Shown one piece after another: positions 38,001-49,678 of a stretch of DNA of 64,000 nucleotides. The notes beneath the pieces are model-generated. The model was not told the DNA's origin, searched no databases, and saw only the letters and a list, made by a program, of their open reading frames with translations. Origin of the DNA: Galerina marginata (lineage: Eukaryota > Basidiomycota > Agaricomycetes > Agaricales > Galerinaceae); assembly GCA_023014335.1 (NCBI GenBank), contig JAECYW010000007.1:2604001-2668000 (forward strand). Direction: 5' to 3'. The translations under genes were made by a program, and so were the position numbers. How positions within the stretch are numbered: the first letter of the stretch is position 1; each line of letters begins with the position of its first letter.

Positions 38001-38316
38001 TTTAACCTGTTCACAGTCCGCCCACAGAAGATTATGCCGGGTTTCGTGTAGATGAAAGATATTTCGAATCCACTTGATGTGCATGATGTTGGATGATCCA
38101 TCCATCCAGTCAGGATTCGCCGATGCGTCTTTCCATGCTAACTGTCATCCATACGTGATAGTTCTTGCCCGCTTAGTTCCTTGGTCATGGAGCGTCTCCG
38201 CCGTCTATGTCCGAAGAACTGCCTTAATCTTGAAAGCTGAAGCCTGAAGGACTACAAAATTATTTTTTTAAGGAGAAAACAGTGCCCTGGTTTTCTAACT
38301 ATGTTTACTGATTCGA
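34528..38316. other. Region without confident genes between Hsp70 copy 3 and the secreted protein gene
   Basis: 34528-35022 is the shared tail of the duplication. 35760-36090 on + reads CLEISFPLLKSYAWKL then LASLIGALQSPILETL, faintly like an F-box leucine-rich fragment. A tRNA-like sequence lies at 36187-36276. 36690-37070 on + reads as two fragments (VVRSLLPYVTYRPCLLL, then after a possible intron NPALVSRTPLPINEGE and EVGLGGLGRPPIDVYPYE); an exon-like SKVAHDPSRPNIGPPG lies at 37409-37520. They may be remnants of one gene of unknown type. Confidence 0.35.
36187..36276 (-). repeat. tRNA-like sequence with A-tail (SINE head or tRNA retropseudogene)
   Basis: On the minus strand, CGTCTAACGGTTA resembles the D-arm/A box of Gln- or Glu-type tRNAs, and GTTCGACTCTC resembles the T-arm/B box about 35 nt later, with CTTTGAC between them in the anticodon-loop position. 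The 5-prime and 3-prime ends do not pair into an acceptor stem, so it is not a functional tRNA. Directly downstream on the same strand is a run of 13 A (36187-36199 as T on +). A tRNA-related body followed by an A-tail fits a SINE or a reverse-transcribed tRNA fragment. Confidence 0.5.
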
Positions 38317-39501
38317 TCAAGTGACAACCTTCGCCGCATTAGCAGCAGGAGCACCAGATATGGCTGGAGTAGTCGGAGAGACAGCAGCGGGAATAGCGAG
38401 TTTACCCCATGGCGCCATTCCGTATTTGCCTTCGACAATCGCCGCTGGCCACTTGGAATCATCGAATCCAGGCGCTTGGAAGCCTACGGGAAGAGCGGTG
38501 TTGTACTTCCACGTTCCGTCTGTCACGAACGACATCACTGAGCCACAGTCGCAATCTTCCATGGTCAGATCGACCACAGCGATTACACCCGCCGCACCGC
38601 CGCCATTGCTCGCGTAAACCGCGATGTCGATTTCTGTAGCGGCGGGTTGGATATCCACTGCGAAGCGCTGGATCGTGGACCAGGTGACACCAGGAGCCGA
38701 CTATCCTCCCCTGGACGTAGAGCGTGAACTGGTCATCTGTTCCGATAACGATGTTGGCAGAGGTGGCGGCTTGTCCTGCGGGCAGGACGATGGTCTTACG
38801 GAATGCACGCGCGCCTATGGGGGCGACGCCGTTCTTGATCTCGTTCGTCCAAATCCAGTTAGGCGTCGGCCAGAGAGAGTGGGGTAGACGACGCGGAAGG
38901 TGGGATGGAAACGGCACCCCATGGCGCGGCGCCGAAGTTGGCCTCGACGGTGGCCGGTGGCCATGCGCTATCATCAAATACCTGGTTTTGGAAGCCAGCG
39001 GGTACGCTGGTGAACGCATGCCAACTGGGGTCGGTGACGATGGTCTCGGTGAAGCCATCCGTGTATTTTATTTGGATCGTAGCCTGCAGGCCTGCGGGAT
39101 TCGGCACGGTCAGGTCGTTGGTCGCGCTTACAGCGAACACATTGCATTCAGGTGCGAGGCGAATGCAGTATGCATCCGCTGCATTGAAGCTGTGTCCACT
39201 ACCAATTTGTGCTCCATTAACATAGAGAGTGTACCCGTTGTCGGCGGCAATGATAATGTTGGCTGAGAGCGCCGTTTTTCCTTGAGGGGAGTAGAAGTCC
39301 CTGCGGAAGGCACGGGATCCTGCTGGTGCAACGCCTGCGGCGTTGACTTCCTTGGTCCAGATCCACTTTGGAGTTGGCGAAGTCAAGTGCGAGGACTTGA
39401 GTGGCACAAAATCCGAAGCAGAAAGCGAGGAGCACTGCAGGCAAGATAGCAAGAACGACGGTCAATATGTGTTTGGGGACCAAAACGTCAATCCCATTCA
39501 C
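38317..39501 (-). pseudogene. Secreted protein with two tandem beta-sandwich (lectin-like) domains, frame-broken
   Basis: The start at 39501 gives a strong signal peptide (about 38 residues; core HILTVVLAILPAVLLAF). Two homologous domains follow, each opening PTPxWIWTxE, with a FR(R/K) strand, (I)I(I/G)(A/T)D(N/D), a TLYVxG strand, and closing (V)FDDSxWPxAxVE then APWG. This pattern resembles galactose-binding-like jelly-roll modules found beside rhamnosidases; carbohydrate binding at the cell surface or outside is inferred. The second domain ends at 38317. Three one-base breaks split it: about 39381-39396 (after the signal peptide), about 38866-38880 (between the domains) and 38692 (surplus base before GVTWSTIQRF). 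All three shift the same way, so the final frame equals the first. An intron at about 39480-39437 could explain the first, at the cost of the signal peptide. Confidence 0.65.
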
Positions 39502-41843
39502 AAACCTTTGATATTCATGGTGTTTTTTGTCTGTGACAACGCGGACTATTGGCTTGTTGTAGTTAATGTCAATCCTGTTGACTCTGTCGTTTTATAATTT
39601 TTCTGAGCCGGTGAGTCGGATAAGACCAGACCCTAGTTCAGCGGCCTAATATCATCTTAAGCTAGGGAATTTTGCATGTAGCGGTTAGTGGTGGTAGGAG
39701 TCAGCATTGGAAGAGAATATTAACGCCGAACCATAGACTTGAAAGTGTTGGCATTCTGTTAGAGGCGTTCTAGTCAATCTGTAGTCCGCTAAGACTCGTG
39801 AAAGAGTAGTTATTATCCGGACATAGAATTTTACCCAAATGTTTAGTCCAGTCTCAAAAGACCTTCTGAAATTCGAATTTAACCCAAGACAAATCCACTT
39901 TCGAGACGCTTTGACACCCCTTCTTTATGTCCATCCATTGTCTGACATGGGAGATGGTCTAAACTCAGGCTAAAATTCGAACATGCCTTAGTACATATTA
40001 CTGGCCAAAAACTAATAAAATAGTACGACCGAGAATAACGAAATATTGCCGCTTTTCATTCATTCGGGTATCTCATTAAGCGCTTCTTCAATAGACGCCC
40101 TTGGCACATACTTAGTGCCGCAGTAAAAACATTCGCGTACGGAAAGTCGAACCCCGACCGCGTGAAAGGTGGCAATGTGAGCCGGTTAGGAGGAGGTAAA
40201 GCTGGACCAATAGACAACTCGGTGCGTTGGTTTTCGTCCGGTTGGTATATTGACTATATAGTACAGATATTCCAAGATCATGTGGGCTTGAGATGGGAAT
40301 GAATTAACGATTTAAGAAGTTCCAGAGCAGTTACTGTCAGATGATACAGAATTTACGTTAGGTGAAAGGAGGCGGAGCTCCCTCGTTTGGTAGAAACATG
40401 GCTGGAAAAACAGCCAGCACCGAGTACTATCCGATACGCCACGTAGCTCATGAACAACTAACTCTAAGCGGTTGTATTCATCGTAAACTGCCAAAGATGT
40501 TGTCGGGAAAATCGAAAATATAATATCCGTGATTATCCGTGATTACTGAGGCATGTCGTTGGATTATGGAGGCATATTTCGCGAGATGTGATCAGATATG
40601 GGACCATATTCCCTGAAATGGTTCAGTAATCACTGATATGCTTATTTCGATTTTTCCGACAGTGAGTAAGGACACGGATAACGATTTTTCCGGCCGGTTA
40701 TTCTTGATTTCTCCTTGAAAATCGCAATGCGAATGTTCGCAAGGTATTTCGGATTTGGAGCAGCCCGGCGCAGATTCGTTATACAACAACAACTTGGAGA
40801 GTGCCACGATACGATCCGTGACCGCTGGACCGCAAAATGGCAATTCAACCTTCGCCGGAACTAGTCAGCCTGATCAGATAAAGAGGGTGCCAATGCCCAT
40901 AAGAACTTACACGAGGCTTGTTTGCTGAATAGTTTTAATTCAAATAATTCTGAGCTCGGGGTATACTTCTGGGGCTAAGTAGTTACTTTAAATATGGGTG
41001 AGGGCGAGAAATAGGGAGCAACTTTCAGTTTAGCTTAGAAAAGGGGAGGGCCTGTTCCTCAAAATTTGATACACTAAAGTAGGCTTGATGAATGGCTATG
41101 TAATCTCTTTTACATGCCAGCATTACCCACTGGCACGTTCGGCTCCGAAGATTTCAGAACACTGCGCTTTGCTGCGGATCACTCACAACAAAAAGGGGCA
41201 GGGACGAAAATAACAATTGGTTCCTATTAACGCTTGATCAAATACGCGATGTGTCGTGCGACACGTTTTGGCAGGCATGGTTGGGTCTATTGATGTGGAT
41301 AGGTCCTTTGCGAGTCATAGTATCGTACTCTATTGAACGAACAACCGGGGCTTGTTGACCGCGGCGTCCACCAGGAGGAATGGGTTGATACTATGTACTC
41401 GAGTATTAACCTAAACACTGACCTGTCGGCCATTAGCGGTGTTGAACACTTTTAATTTGATCACATTGCCTCAGCAACGCCATGATGTGTTCTGATATGC
41501 TTGACATGGGTGGTCGGCAAAATGTTCGGCTGTCTAAATTTAGAGTTTTATTTTTATACGTCTATTTATAGCTTGCTCATTGGAACACTTTTACCAAATG
41601 TTATTTTTGTACCCGTTTGTTTGGGCTATTTTTACGGAAGGGCACTGCAGAGAAAGACCGATTCGATTGGCTCTTTGTTGCTCATTCGACCCCGACTATC
41701 GGAGGCTTCTCTTAGATACAAACCCTGTCCTTTCTCCCTGAACACTTTCCTCTCTCCGTTGGTTCGCTCCTCGCTTCTCGCTCATTTAAAGCTTCCACAA
41801 AGGCCACAAACTAACGAAGCGCACCTACTGATGGTAATCAGCC
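39502..41843. other. Intergenic, no recognisable gene
   Basis: AT-richer DNA with stops in all frames. Small tandem echoes occur (ATTATCCGTG twice near 40523-40545). Open frames at 40592-40843 (-) and 41501-41860 (+) carry no family signal. The latter overlaps the probable promoter of the Stealth gene. Confidence 0.5.
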
Positions 41844-44650
41844 ATGTCACCGCCTGTTGACCTCGAGGCAGCTTCGCCCGTATCCTACATTTCCTCTGGT
41901 CGCACTCACAACTTCCTGACATTCTACTTAAAACCCCGTCTCATCGTCACCACTTGCATCAGGATGAGGCATGTCGCCGTTTTAATCGTTACTGGTTCCT
42001 TGTTCTTGGCGCTCTACATCTTTCAACAACTCCCTCTCACTTTGGACGCTTTCACAATCACTCGTTTCTCCTTTACTGCCGGTCAAGATGACCGCAGGCC
42101 TTCAGTTCTGGAAACACTGGATCTCCTTCCCCCTCTACTATGCAATGTTTCACCGACCCCTTTCTTTTACCCACAAAATTCCTCGAACCTTTACCTGGCG
42201 TTCACCCCTGACGATCCGGTAGCAGACACAGTCATTCGGAGAATAACAGCGCACGAAGCAGTCTCAAATGAATGCCTCGAACACTGGGTGGAAACCGGAA
42301 CTTGGTCTGGAGCTTGCTTAAATCTGAAAATCGAGGAACCGAGAGTTGATCTAGTTTGGACCTGGGTCAACGGAAGGTAAGCATAGAGGCATTAGTGAGA
42401 GTCTCGCTGAAGTGCTTCGTACTAAATATTCATTGTTCCATATCCAGCGACCCACTCCACCAGTGCTGCTCGTAAGGCTAATGTCCCTGCCAAGTTCTCC
42501 TGTCATTCAACAAACCAGTGCTGTAATGTTAGAGAGGCAGTATAGGCAACATGACGAACTTCGGTATTCATTAAGATCTGCTAAATCTGCGACAAGCAGT
42601 TGGAAGGAATCCAGGTTTCACTTGGTCGCAAACAGTTATTACATGCCAGTGTCACAGTCTGAGAAATTTGACGCAATGTACGGAGAGGAGGAAGAAGAAA
42701 GGGAGGAGCTCAGGTTGGGCCAAATACCTCAGTGGCTCGACTTGACGAAGACCGGTGACCGAGTGCCAAAGTTGGTAGGTCCATTACGGTCAGTTTTTTT
42801 CTCATATTAGGGTCATCGTTCACTGAAACACTGTTACCAGATGCGAACATTTTCCGCTGCTTCCCCCATCACCGAACAATGTGATATCTGATTCGAGATT
42901 TCCGCCTGGCGCGAATCCTCGCTTCCCACTTTCAACAGGTATCTATTATAATTGCTTCATACAGCTTTCAGTAAGTTGGATCGCTCACGTTGGATACGCT
43001 CTTCAGCATGGCGATCGAGAGTCAGCTAGGAAACCTTCCACCTTCTGAAGTAGCCGACAATACGTCTGTATTTATTGACCTTTACCCCTGACAACCTCAG
43101 AATTACTGACTACATTCGCATAATTTAGAGTCTTTCTCATGGACGATAATTACCTTCTGCGCCCACTCCCTACGTCTTCCTTTTATTCGGCCATTCACGG
43201 TCCGGTCTTCCATTTACAGCCAGACTTACTGGTGAAGCCCACTGGACCAACGCTCCCATCGGGTTGGAGTGAGTGGCGAGGGCTGCAAACAGCTGCTGCT
43301 CGTGCGTGACCCTACCTATCTGACTTCGTACTAATACTGATGGCATTTTTCAGATCTTTCCGAGCGCTTCGGTTCGCGAGGTCGTCCATACTTAGTACAT
43401 AATGCTCGCTCCATCCCTCTCCCTCTTCTCCACGAAGCTAGTATGACTTTTCCATCTGCTCTTGCTAGCACGGCAACAAGCCGATTTCGAGGAATGGATG
43501 ACAAGAATCCCGAGACCCACACGCTCTGGTTAGCAACGCAGTTTATAGTCGAACGCCATCGCGAGGTAAGAGTGCATCGCCGCGGTGACATTTTGGTGCT
43601 CTGAATCTGACAATTTTCTCAGGCTTTATTGTGGAGTTGGGTGATAGGGAAATGGGGTGGTCGGAAAGGATTAATCAGTCGAGGAGAGAAGGAAAATATG
43701 TGGGTTGAACTTGGAGGAGAAAGAGGAGAGGACAAGAAGCTAGTGGTGTGGCCGAGGCGGGATACTCGATTGCACGTTAAGGAACAAATGGAAAATGCTG
43801 GACTGCCCGACTCAGGTCCAACCAACTACGCATTTCGTACGCAATCTGCTCTAATCATAAATTTCTTCCATGCATCATGAAGCTCACCTTCTCTATTTCC
43901 AGTGTCGTCAGACGGCTATCCCTATACCTATCTCCCATTAACGCGATACTATCCTCGCCCACCCAATGAGAATGGTTGGGCCAACCTTGCCGAACCTCTC
44001 GCAGGCAATCAAGCGCCGGTCGCCTGCACCATCAACCGAATTCACTGCTTCAATGACAACGCCGAATTTGAGCCAGCAGTTGAGATGTTTAAGCGTATTA
44101 ATGTTGGACAAACCCTCATGTGGAGATTGCAGTGAGGACTTGGTCTTTCACTTTGTTTTATTGCTCCGGATGCTGACCGTCTTTTTCCTATCCTCTTACA
44201 GTTATCTCCGCGCTTGTCGCGTCCTCCGGCTTCCAGCGGCCTCTCTGCGTTTCTCCCTTCCACGCGAATCATCAGTTCCGACTCCTCCTCTCCTAACCAC
44301 GAACCACCTCCCGGTCTCTTTGTCTGCCATTCTTTCCTTTCCCTTCCCATCCGACCCTTATCACTTTTCTCTCCGCTTGATCCAGCGGTACTCCTATGTC
44401 CTCGGCGGAACTCCTAGCATCTTTTTCGGCGCCACGAGCGCCGACAATGCGAAGGCTCACCTGACAGAGGTAGACAGGAATAATGATACCGCCTTACTCT
44501 GCATCAACGACGACTTGGTCTCCTATCGACCCGAAAGCGGTGGGATTACTTGATGATGTATTGAAGACCTGGATGAATAGTCGATGGCCTGATAGATTGG
44601 GGATCGAGAGCGTGGGGGAATACAGGCGCGAGAAGCATCGGTCAGGCTGA
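41844..44650 (+). CDS. Stealth-family phosphotransferase (xylosyl/GlcNAc-phosphotransferase-like), frame breaks
   Basis: Stealth proteins transfer a hexose- or pentose-1-phosphate onto glycans; characterised relatives are GNPTAB and, in basidiomycetes, Cryptococcus Xpt1. The acceptor here is unknown. A type II membrane anchor (VAVLIVTGSLFLALYIF, residues about 43-60) precedes a lumenal catalytic part. CR1 is VDLVWTWVNGS (exon 1 donor GTAAGC at 42377); CR2 is HDELRYSLRS and, after introns, MAIESQLGNLP; CR3 is VFLMDDNYLLRPLP near 43132; CR4 spans about 43350-43880 (VHNARSIPLPLL, TLWLATQFIVERH). The tail has ALLCINDDL, then one base over, DPKAVGLLDDVL to the stop at 44650. Breaks occur near 42452, 42500-42535 and 44527 (surplus C), with further uncertainty at 42780-42950. 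Key Stealth motifs remain. The gene would act in the Golgi if functional. Confidence 0.8.
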
Positions 44651-47600
44651 GTTTTGCTTATAACCTAAAGCACTTGCGCTACATTATTTAGATAACGATA
44701 CTAATGTCCTGAAATATTTGTTATCGATGTATTTTACTGGACAATTCAACGCTTGGCCTGGAGGAGGAGTTGTACGCTCGGTTGATTGATTACACCCACT
44801 AAGATAACTGCCACGATGATTTACGTCCAGAAAGATGCAACCAACTGATCTTTTGTTTCGGTAAACGCGCTTCAAAATTATTCAATGCGAACAGCCGGAG
44901 TAGTTTTAACAGGAGACAACTGTGGGTTGACGATTGACAGGCAGACTTTGTGGTCGTGTGACGGCCAAATGTGTGAGACCTGGGTAAAGTCGTAAAGTAC
45001 TAAATATAAGTCGGAGTGTCCAAAATTAGCTCAAGCCTATTTTCGGAATGCTTTTATTCATAGAATAACACCCGATATCTTCTAAATCCATAAAAAGTAC
45101 CTGCTGGGTTCATTGGTTCTTGTCACATGAAGCAATCGCCTGCTTGATCGGATAAGCCCAACGTCTCTGAAGTATCAAAAGATTTAAGTCAGAGATCCAG
45201 CACACGGTCTGGAGACTGGAATAACTCGTTTCCCTGTGGACATTCCCCGCCCACGATAGGGTGGTGAGAAGTGCACAGAAATCGTCACCCTGGGCCAATT
45301 ACCAATAGGATCGTCCCAAGATCGCTGGTAAAGGTTCGCCACTTTGAATTGAATTGGATTTTCAGCGATATGGCCTCCGTCCCACGAACGACATAGATAT
45401 CGGAGTAGATCAGCGAGGCGCCTATTCAAATTTCAGGATAAATGCTCTTGCCGCGACCCGCGTAAGTACTTAGAATCTGTCACGGACATAAAATGCACCT
45501 CAAACACATGAAGTTCGGTGCGGCGCTAGCAACATCCCACCTTATCGGGTCATTTAACAGTGTGTTTCGGATCATCGTTATGAGCAGGAATGCGAGCAAC
45601 TAAAGCCTTCGATGGATGTTACAATAAATTGATCTAGGTTTAAGGTAAATTCTACCTGTTGTTGTGGTGGGGTGGCAGAAGACGAATTGTAATTAACGGA
45701 GGTCAGAGTCGCATAGAACACGAAGCCGAAGCCAGAAAAAGGGTCTCTGTTGCTGTCAAATAACATTCGCCCAGTGGACCACCAAAGCCGTGGAATAGAC
45801 CCGAGGAGCAAGAAAGCGAATTTCGTTGCGACACCGACGACAGCCGATCCGAGTGTCACAGATCCGAAGACATAGGTAGTATAGACAGGCCAGATAAAAT
45901 TTCTGGAACAGGGAAATACAGATGGCCAACACTGCAGTAAAAACGAGATGGTTATAAGAGCCTACCAGTAAGCTGATCTCTTCCAAGGCATAGAACGGAT
46001 TGAGTATAGAAATTTATCCCAGAAGACGGCATGCAGTGTTTATACAGTCGGGTATGAATACCCGGGAAAGAAGTGGTGGATGCAGTTCTCTCGAATCGTA
46101 AGCGCTGGTCCTAGATAGTTTGGCGAATTTCGAACTGAGGTGACGATCGACGAACTTACATTACACGTGTAATGACTCACAGTAAAAAAAGACAACTCCA
46201 GAGAGCCATTGATATATGTGTGACAAGATCTACAAAAGCACTAGTACTTATGTGAGTAAGCCTTTGAATGAACAACCAATCTTACTAGTATGGAAAGAAA
46301 GCTCGGTAGAAACCAACCCGAGCCAGCGACGGTTGCGGTCGTGTTTTTTGGATTGCCCACGCCGCCGGGACACGGACCGCGCAGGGTTCTATTTCAGGTC
46401 CTATTCTCACAACGTTGGCCAGGACTCTCTGTCATAATCCATCGCTTTGTCTCTCCACTTCGTGGACCATCTTACAATGTAAGTCCCTTATCTTAAAACT
46501 CAGTATTGTTGGTCTAATCTCTTTTCTTGCTAGTTAGATCTTCTTTCTAAGTTTCTCTATATGAGCTGGCATTCATTCTGCGACCGCGGAGACCACGAAT
46601 TGACTGGCGTGTGGCAGGAAATCCAAGCTGTGTGGGCCGAGTACTTTGTCTTCCTTCCCATCCTTGTGTATTCACAGACTCATAGGCCCAAGGTGTCGGT
46701 CGCTATGCCTCGTGCCCCTCCCCTCCCTGAGGGATGTAGGCCTGCACGGCCTGAGAGCGGATTGGAAAGGGCAAAAGGTTCGAGGAGGACGGTGTGAAGG
46801 GGGACTCGGTGAGTTGCGGATTGATTCTAACTCTCGATTTGTTTCCTTTCGCCGTGGTTCTTACCGTACTTACCCGCAATTGATCGTAGGTTGATGTCCC
46901 GCTGTCTAATCATAAGTCTCAAGCGCTGTTCCTACAAATTAGTTGGCATCTGCAACGTACTCCAACCGTGAGCAGGTTGCCCTCCGGCCTTCCTCCTCGT
47001 CCTCGTTCCAGCTCTTCTCCCAGCTCCCCTGCTCACAGTGGTACGGCGGTCGCTCATGCTCCATGTCTGCAGGCGCCTTCTCGGACTCGCGAACCACGTC
47101 CGCAGTTACCAACGATGACATATCAGGGACACCACTGGGCGACGTTGGATTTAGAATCATCAAATTAGGTGATGCCATCGCGAACGGATCCAACAACACT
47201 GTTCCTGCGCCCGCCGTCACCACCGGTGGCAACCGCCCGCGGAGAGCCAAACCGACGACACCAAATGGAAAGTATAGCGAGAGCAGTTGAGAGGAAGCTC
47301 CTGTCCTTCTGATCTATGTTCCTGCCCTTCCGAGTCCCGCTTCCCTTGACAGCATTGTTATCTCCACGTCGCCGCCCGACCCCCGCGGCCATCTTGACTG
47401 TCCTCATCCTCACGACGACCAGCGGCATTGGTCGACGGCTTCCCTCACCGAGCCCTGTACTCTTTCACAGTAACTTTACCCTGTGTCATTTTTTTCACAA
47501 TAATATAATTTCCGGTACCACTGCCCATCAAATTCGTGACTCAGCTGCATTGAATCAGAAAGAAAGAAAGAAAATAGGATCGTATATGCCATGCGATGCC

Positions 47601-49678
47601 CTGGCCTACAAGCAAAGTTACACCAAATTGTGCGCAGTGAAAAACCATTGCTGTTTCAAATCCGACGGGTTCAGAGGCTGTATGGTGATCTATCGTTGTA
47701 ACTGTAAGCGAAACTATCTCAAGCATTTGTGACGAGCTTGCCTGTGTTGAGAATGATTTCGATTGCAAGCTCCACGCAAGATTGCGACCTTTGAGCTGGA
47801 TTCTGGAACAAATACCCCTTGAACACAATTTAAACAAACTTGGGAGATAAATAACGCCTACATGGTGCCCTCCGAACCTTGCACGAAAGTCCAATCAGAA
47901 TTCCCAATTGGAATAAACGGGGGGACAGGGAACGTAGTGTTGCATAGGAAGACCCCAGAACCGGCTGATCCGCCGTCGCTGGCGTCTACCACTACGAATT
48001 GCTTGTGACTCTTCGTTGAAAAGCGTGGTCATTGTTGAATCAACGGTAAACTATATCTAAAGGTTCAACATTGCCTCGGTGGTGGTGAAATTAATTTAAT
48101 CACAATATGATTCGAGAGAATTTCGCTGGCCGGTGTCTCAATAAAATAAGAGGATAAGCGGCAGTAAGTTCTAAAACTATGAGGTACAGAATATACAACA
48201 TACCGGGGAATGCACCGAACAGCCAAGCCTTCTTGAGCCAAGACGACTCCTGGGGACGAGCCATGCGAGAACTCTTAGGCCGAAGCCTACATTTTCAATG
48301 AAGTACGAGCCGGGACTGAGTGCTGCTGTGATGGAAATGAGTGCAGGACAAGGACTGTCGTTAGACCAACAATTTTGGAAGTTAGTTGAACCATAAAGTT
48401 GAAAGCTACGGAATTCTCCTCGTAAGATCGCGGGACGCACAGATTAACTTTATAGTCGGATGGAATGTTCGACAAGTTCCCTCGGCCACAGTGGTGGGAA
48501 AGCGTAGTGGTATAGCGTGAAATTCTTCGTACTCGTACAGGCCAGTCTCTCAGGCGCTGCCAGTGCGAGCTAGGTAACATTCTCCCAGAGAAAAATAGAT
48601 GGACCCCATGGTCCCGATGCCTTGTATGTCTTTTTTACCTCATTCGTCCTTTGTTCCAAAGCTTATTGGCAAGAAAACAACCGGAATTCTGTGGTCGAGT
48701 TCATTTTCACGACCTTCTCCTCTGTTTACACGTACCCGCATCCAGAGGGGAACGATTCCAACATCTCTAACTCTGATTTCGCTCATTTCCCAGGCACAAA
48801 TAGATGGACGCTGATGATCACTGAGGTCGGCTCTATCTTTAGGTACTGAAAATCACGCCTTTGGTCTCGCAGACTCGTTCTTTCTCATGTCTTTGGTAGT
48901 CCCAGAGCTACACAGGAATGGACTCACTGTACCCGAGCCTACTCATTGGGTGACAGACATGAAATTATATCCTGCATTTATCCAGGAGGGTATGTGCTCA
49001 GTGACAAAAGATATGATTTCTAAGGAAGTACAGGCGTTATGGAAAGCACAGGTGGCAGGTCGCGTCGCGTCGCTCCTTAATATAAGTCACGTGCCATCCA
49101 TTTAGAAGATTTCCAGGCACAAATTTGCTCTGCAACCATGTTTCCTTCATCCTGTAAACCACAATCACATAGCTTCGCCCTTACCCTTGTTGCGATAGCT
49201 TCCTCCTCAAATGCGACAGTGGTTGCTGGTGTTCCTTTGCTTCTGCTTTTGGTTTCTTTCTCGGAACGTGGCCGTGGTGGATCGCCAGTCTTATCGCCCA
49301 CGGAGTCACGGACTAAAAAATCCATCAACGTCCATGTCATCTCCTTGTGCTCACGAGGGTGGCTTCCTACTGCCCAAACTCAATACGACTCTTGGTCTCT
49401 CTATCAGACCTGACAGCTATTTACCTTTCGTCAATCGAAGACTGTGGTATATAAAGGCGTATTCCTCACAGTGGGTACATTTCTCTCTTTCCAGGATGTC
49501 GAGATCAAATCCTCACGCCCGTCGAACCATAGCGTTCGAAGATTGCCGTGCGGATACTGCACTTGAAATAACTAAGTAGTGACACGCCTGTCGGATTTCA
49601 TTTGTTTGGGTATTATCGTGAACATGATCATGACAGTGAGGTACGTGTGTGCAATATTCTCTAAGTTAGATTATTATA
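44651..49678. other. Region with fragmentary membrane-protein and unknown readings
   Basis: The best piece is on - at 45578-45986 (listed separately). On +, 46200-47290 has proline/serine-rich frames, and 48599-49105 has an exon-like stretch (LTVPEPTHWVTDMKLYPAF) that I cannot assign. 49138-49580 includes a hydrophobic leader-like SFALTLVAIASSSNATV. No complete gene can be built from these. Confidence 0.35.
45578..45986 (-). pseudogene. Fragment of a multi-pass membrane protein
   Basis: From 45986, the reading HLVFTAVLAICISLFQKFYLACLYY is hydrophobic; the frame then appears to step by one base near 45875 and continues YVFGSVTLGSAVVGVATKF, then AFLLLGSIPRLWW, down to 45578. At least two to three membrane spans are implied. 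It resembles the many small 7-TM-like proteins of Agaricomycetes, but no family can be fixed. No clear start; upstream exons may be missing. Confidence 0.3.
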
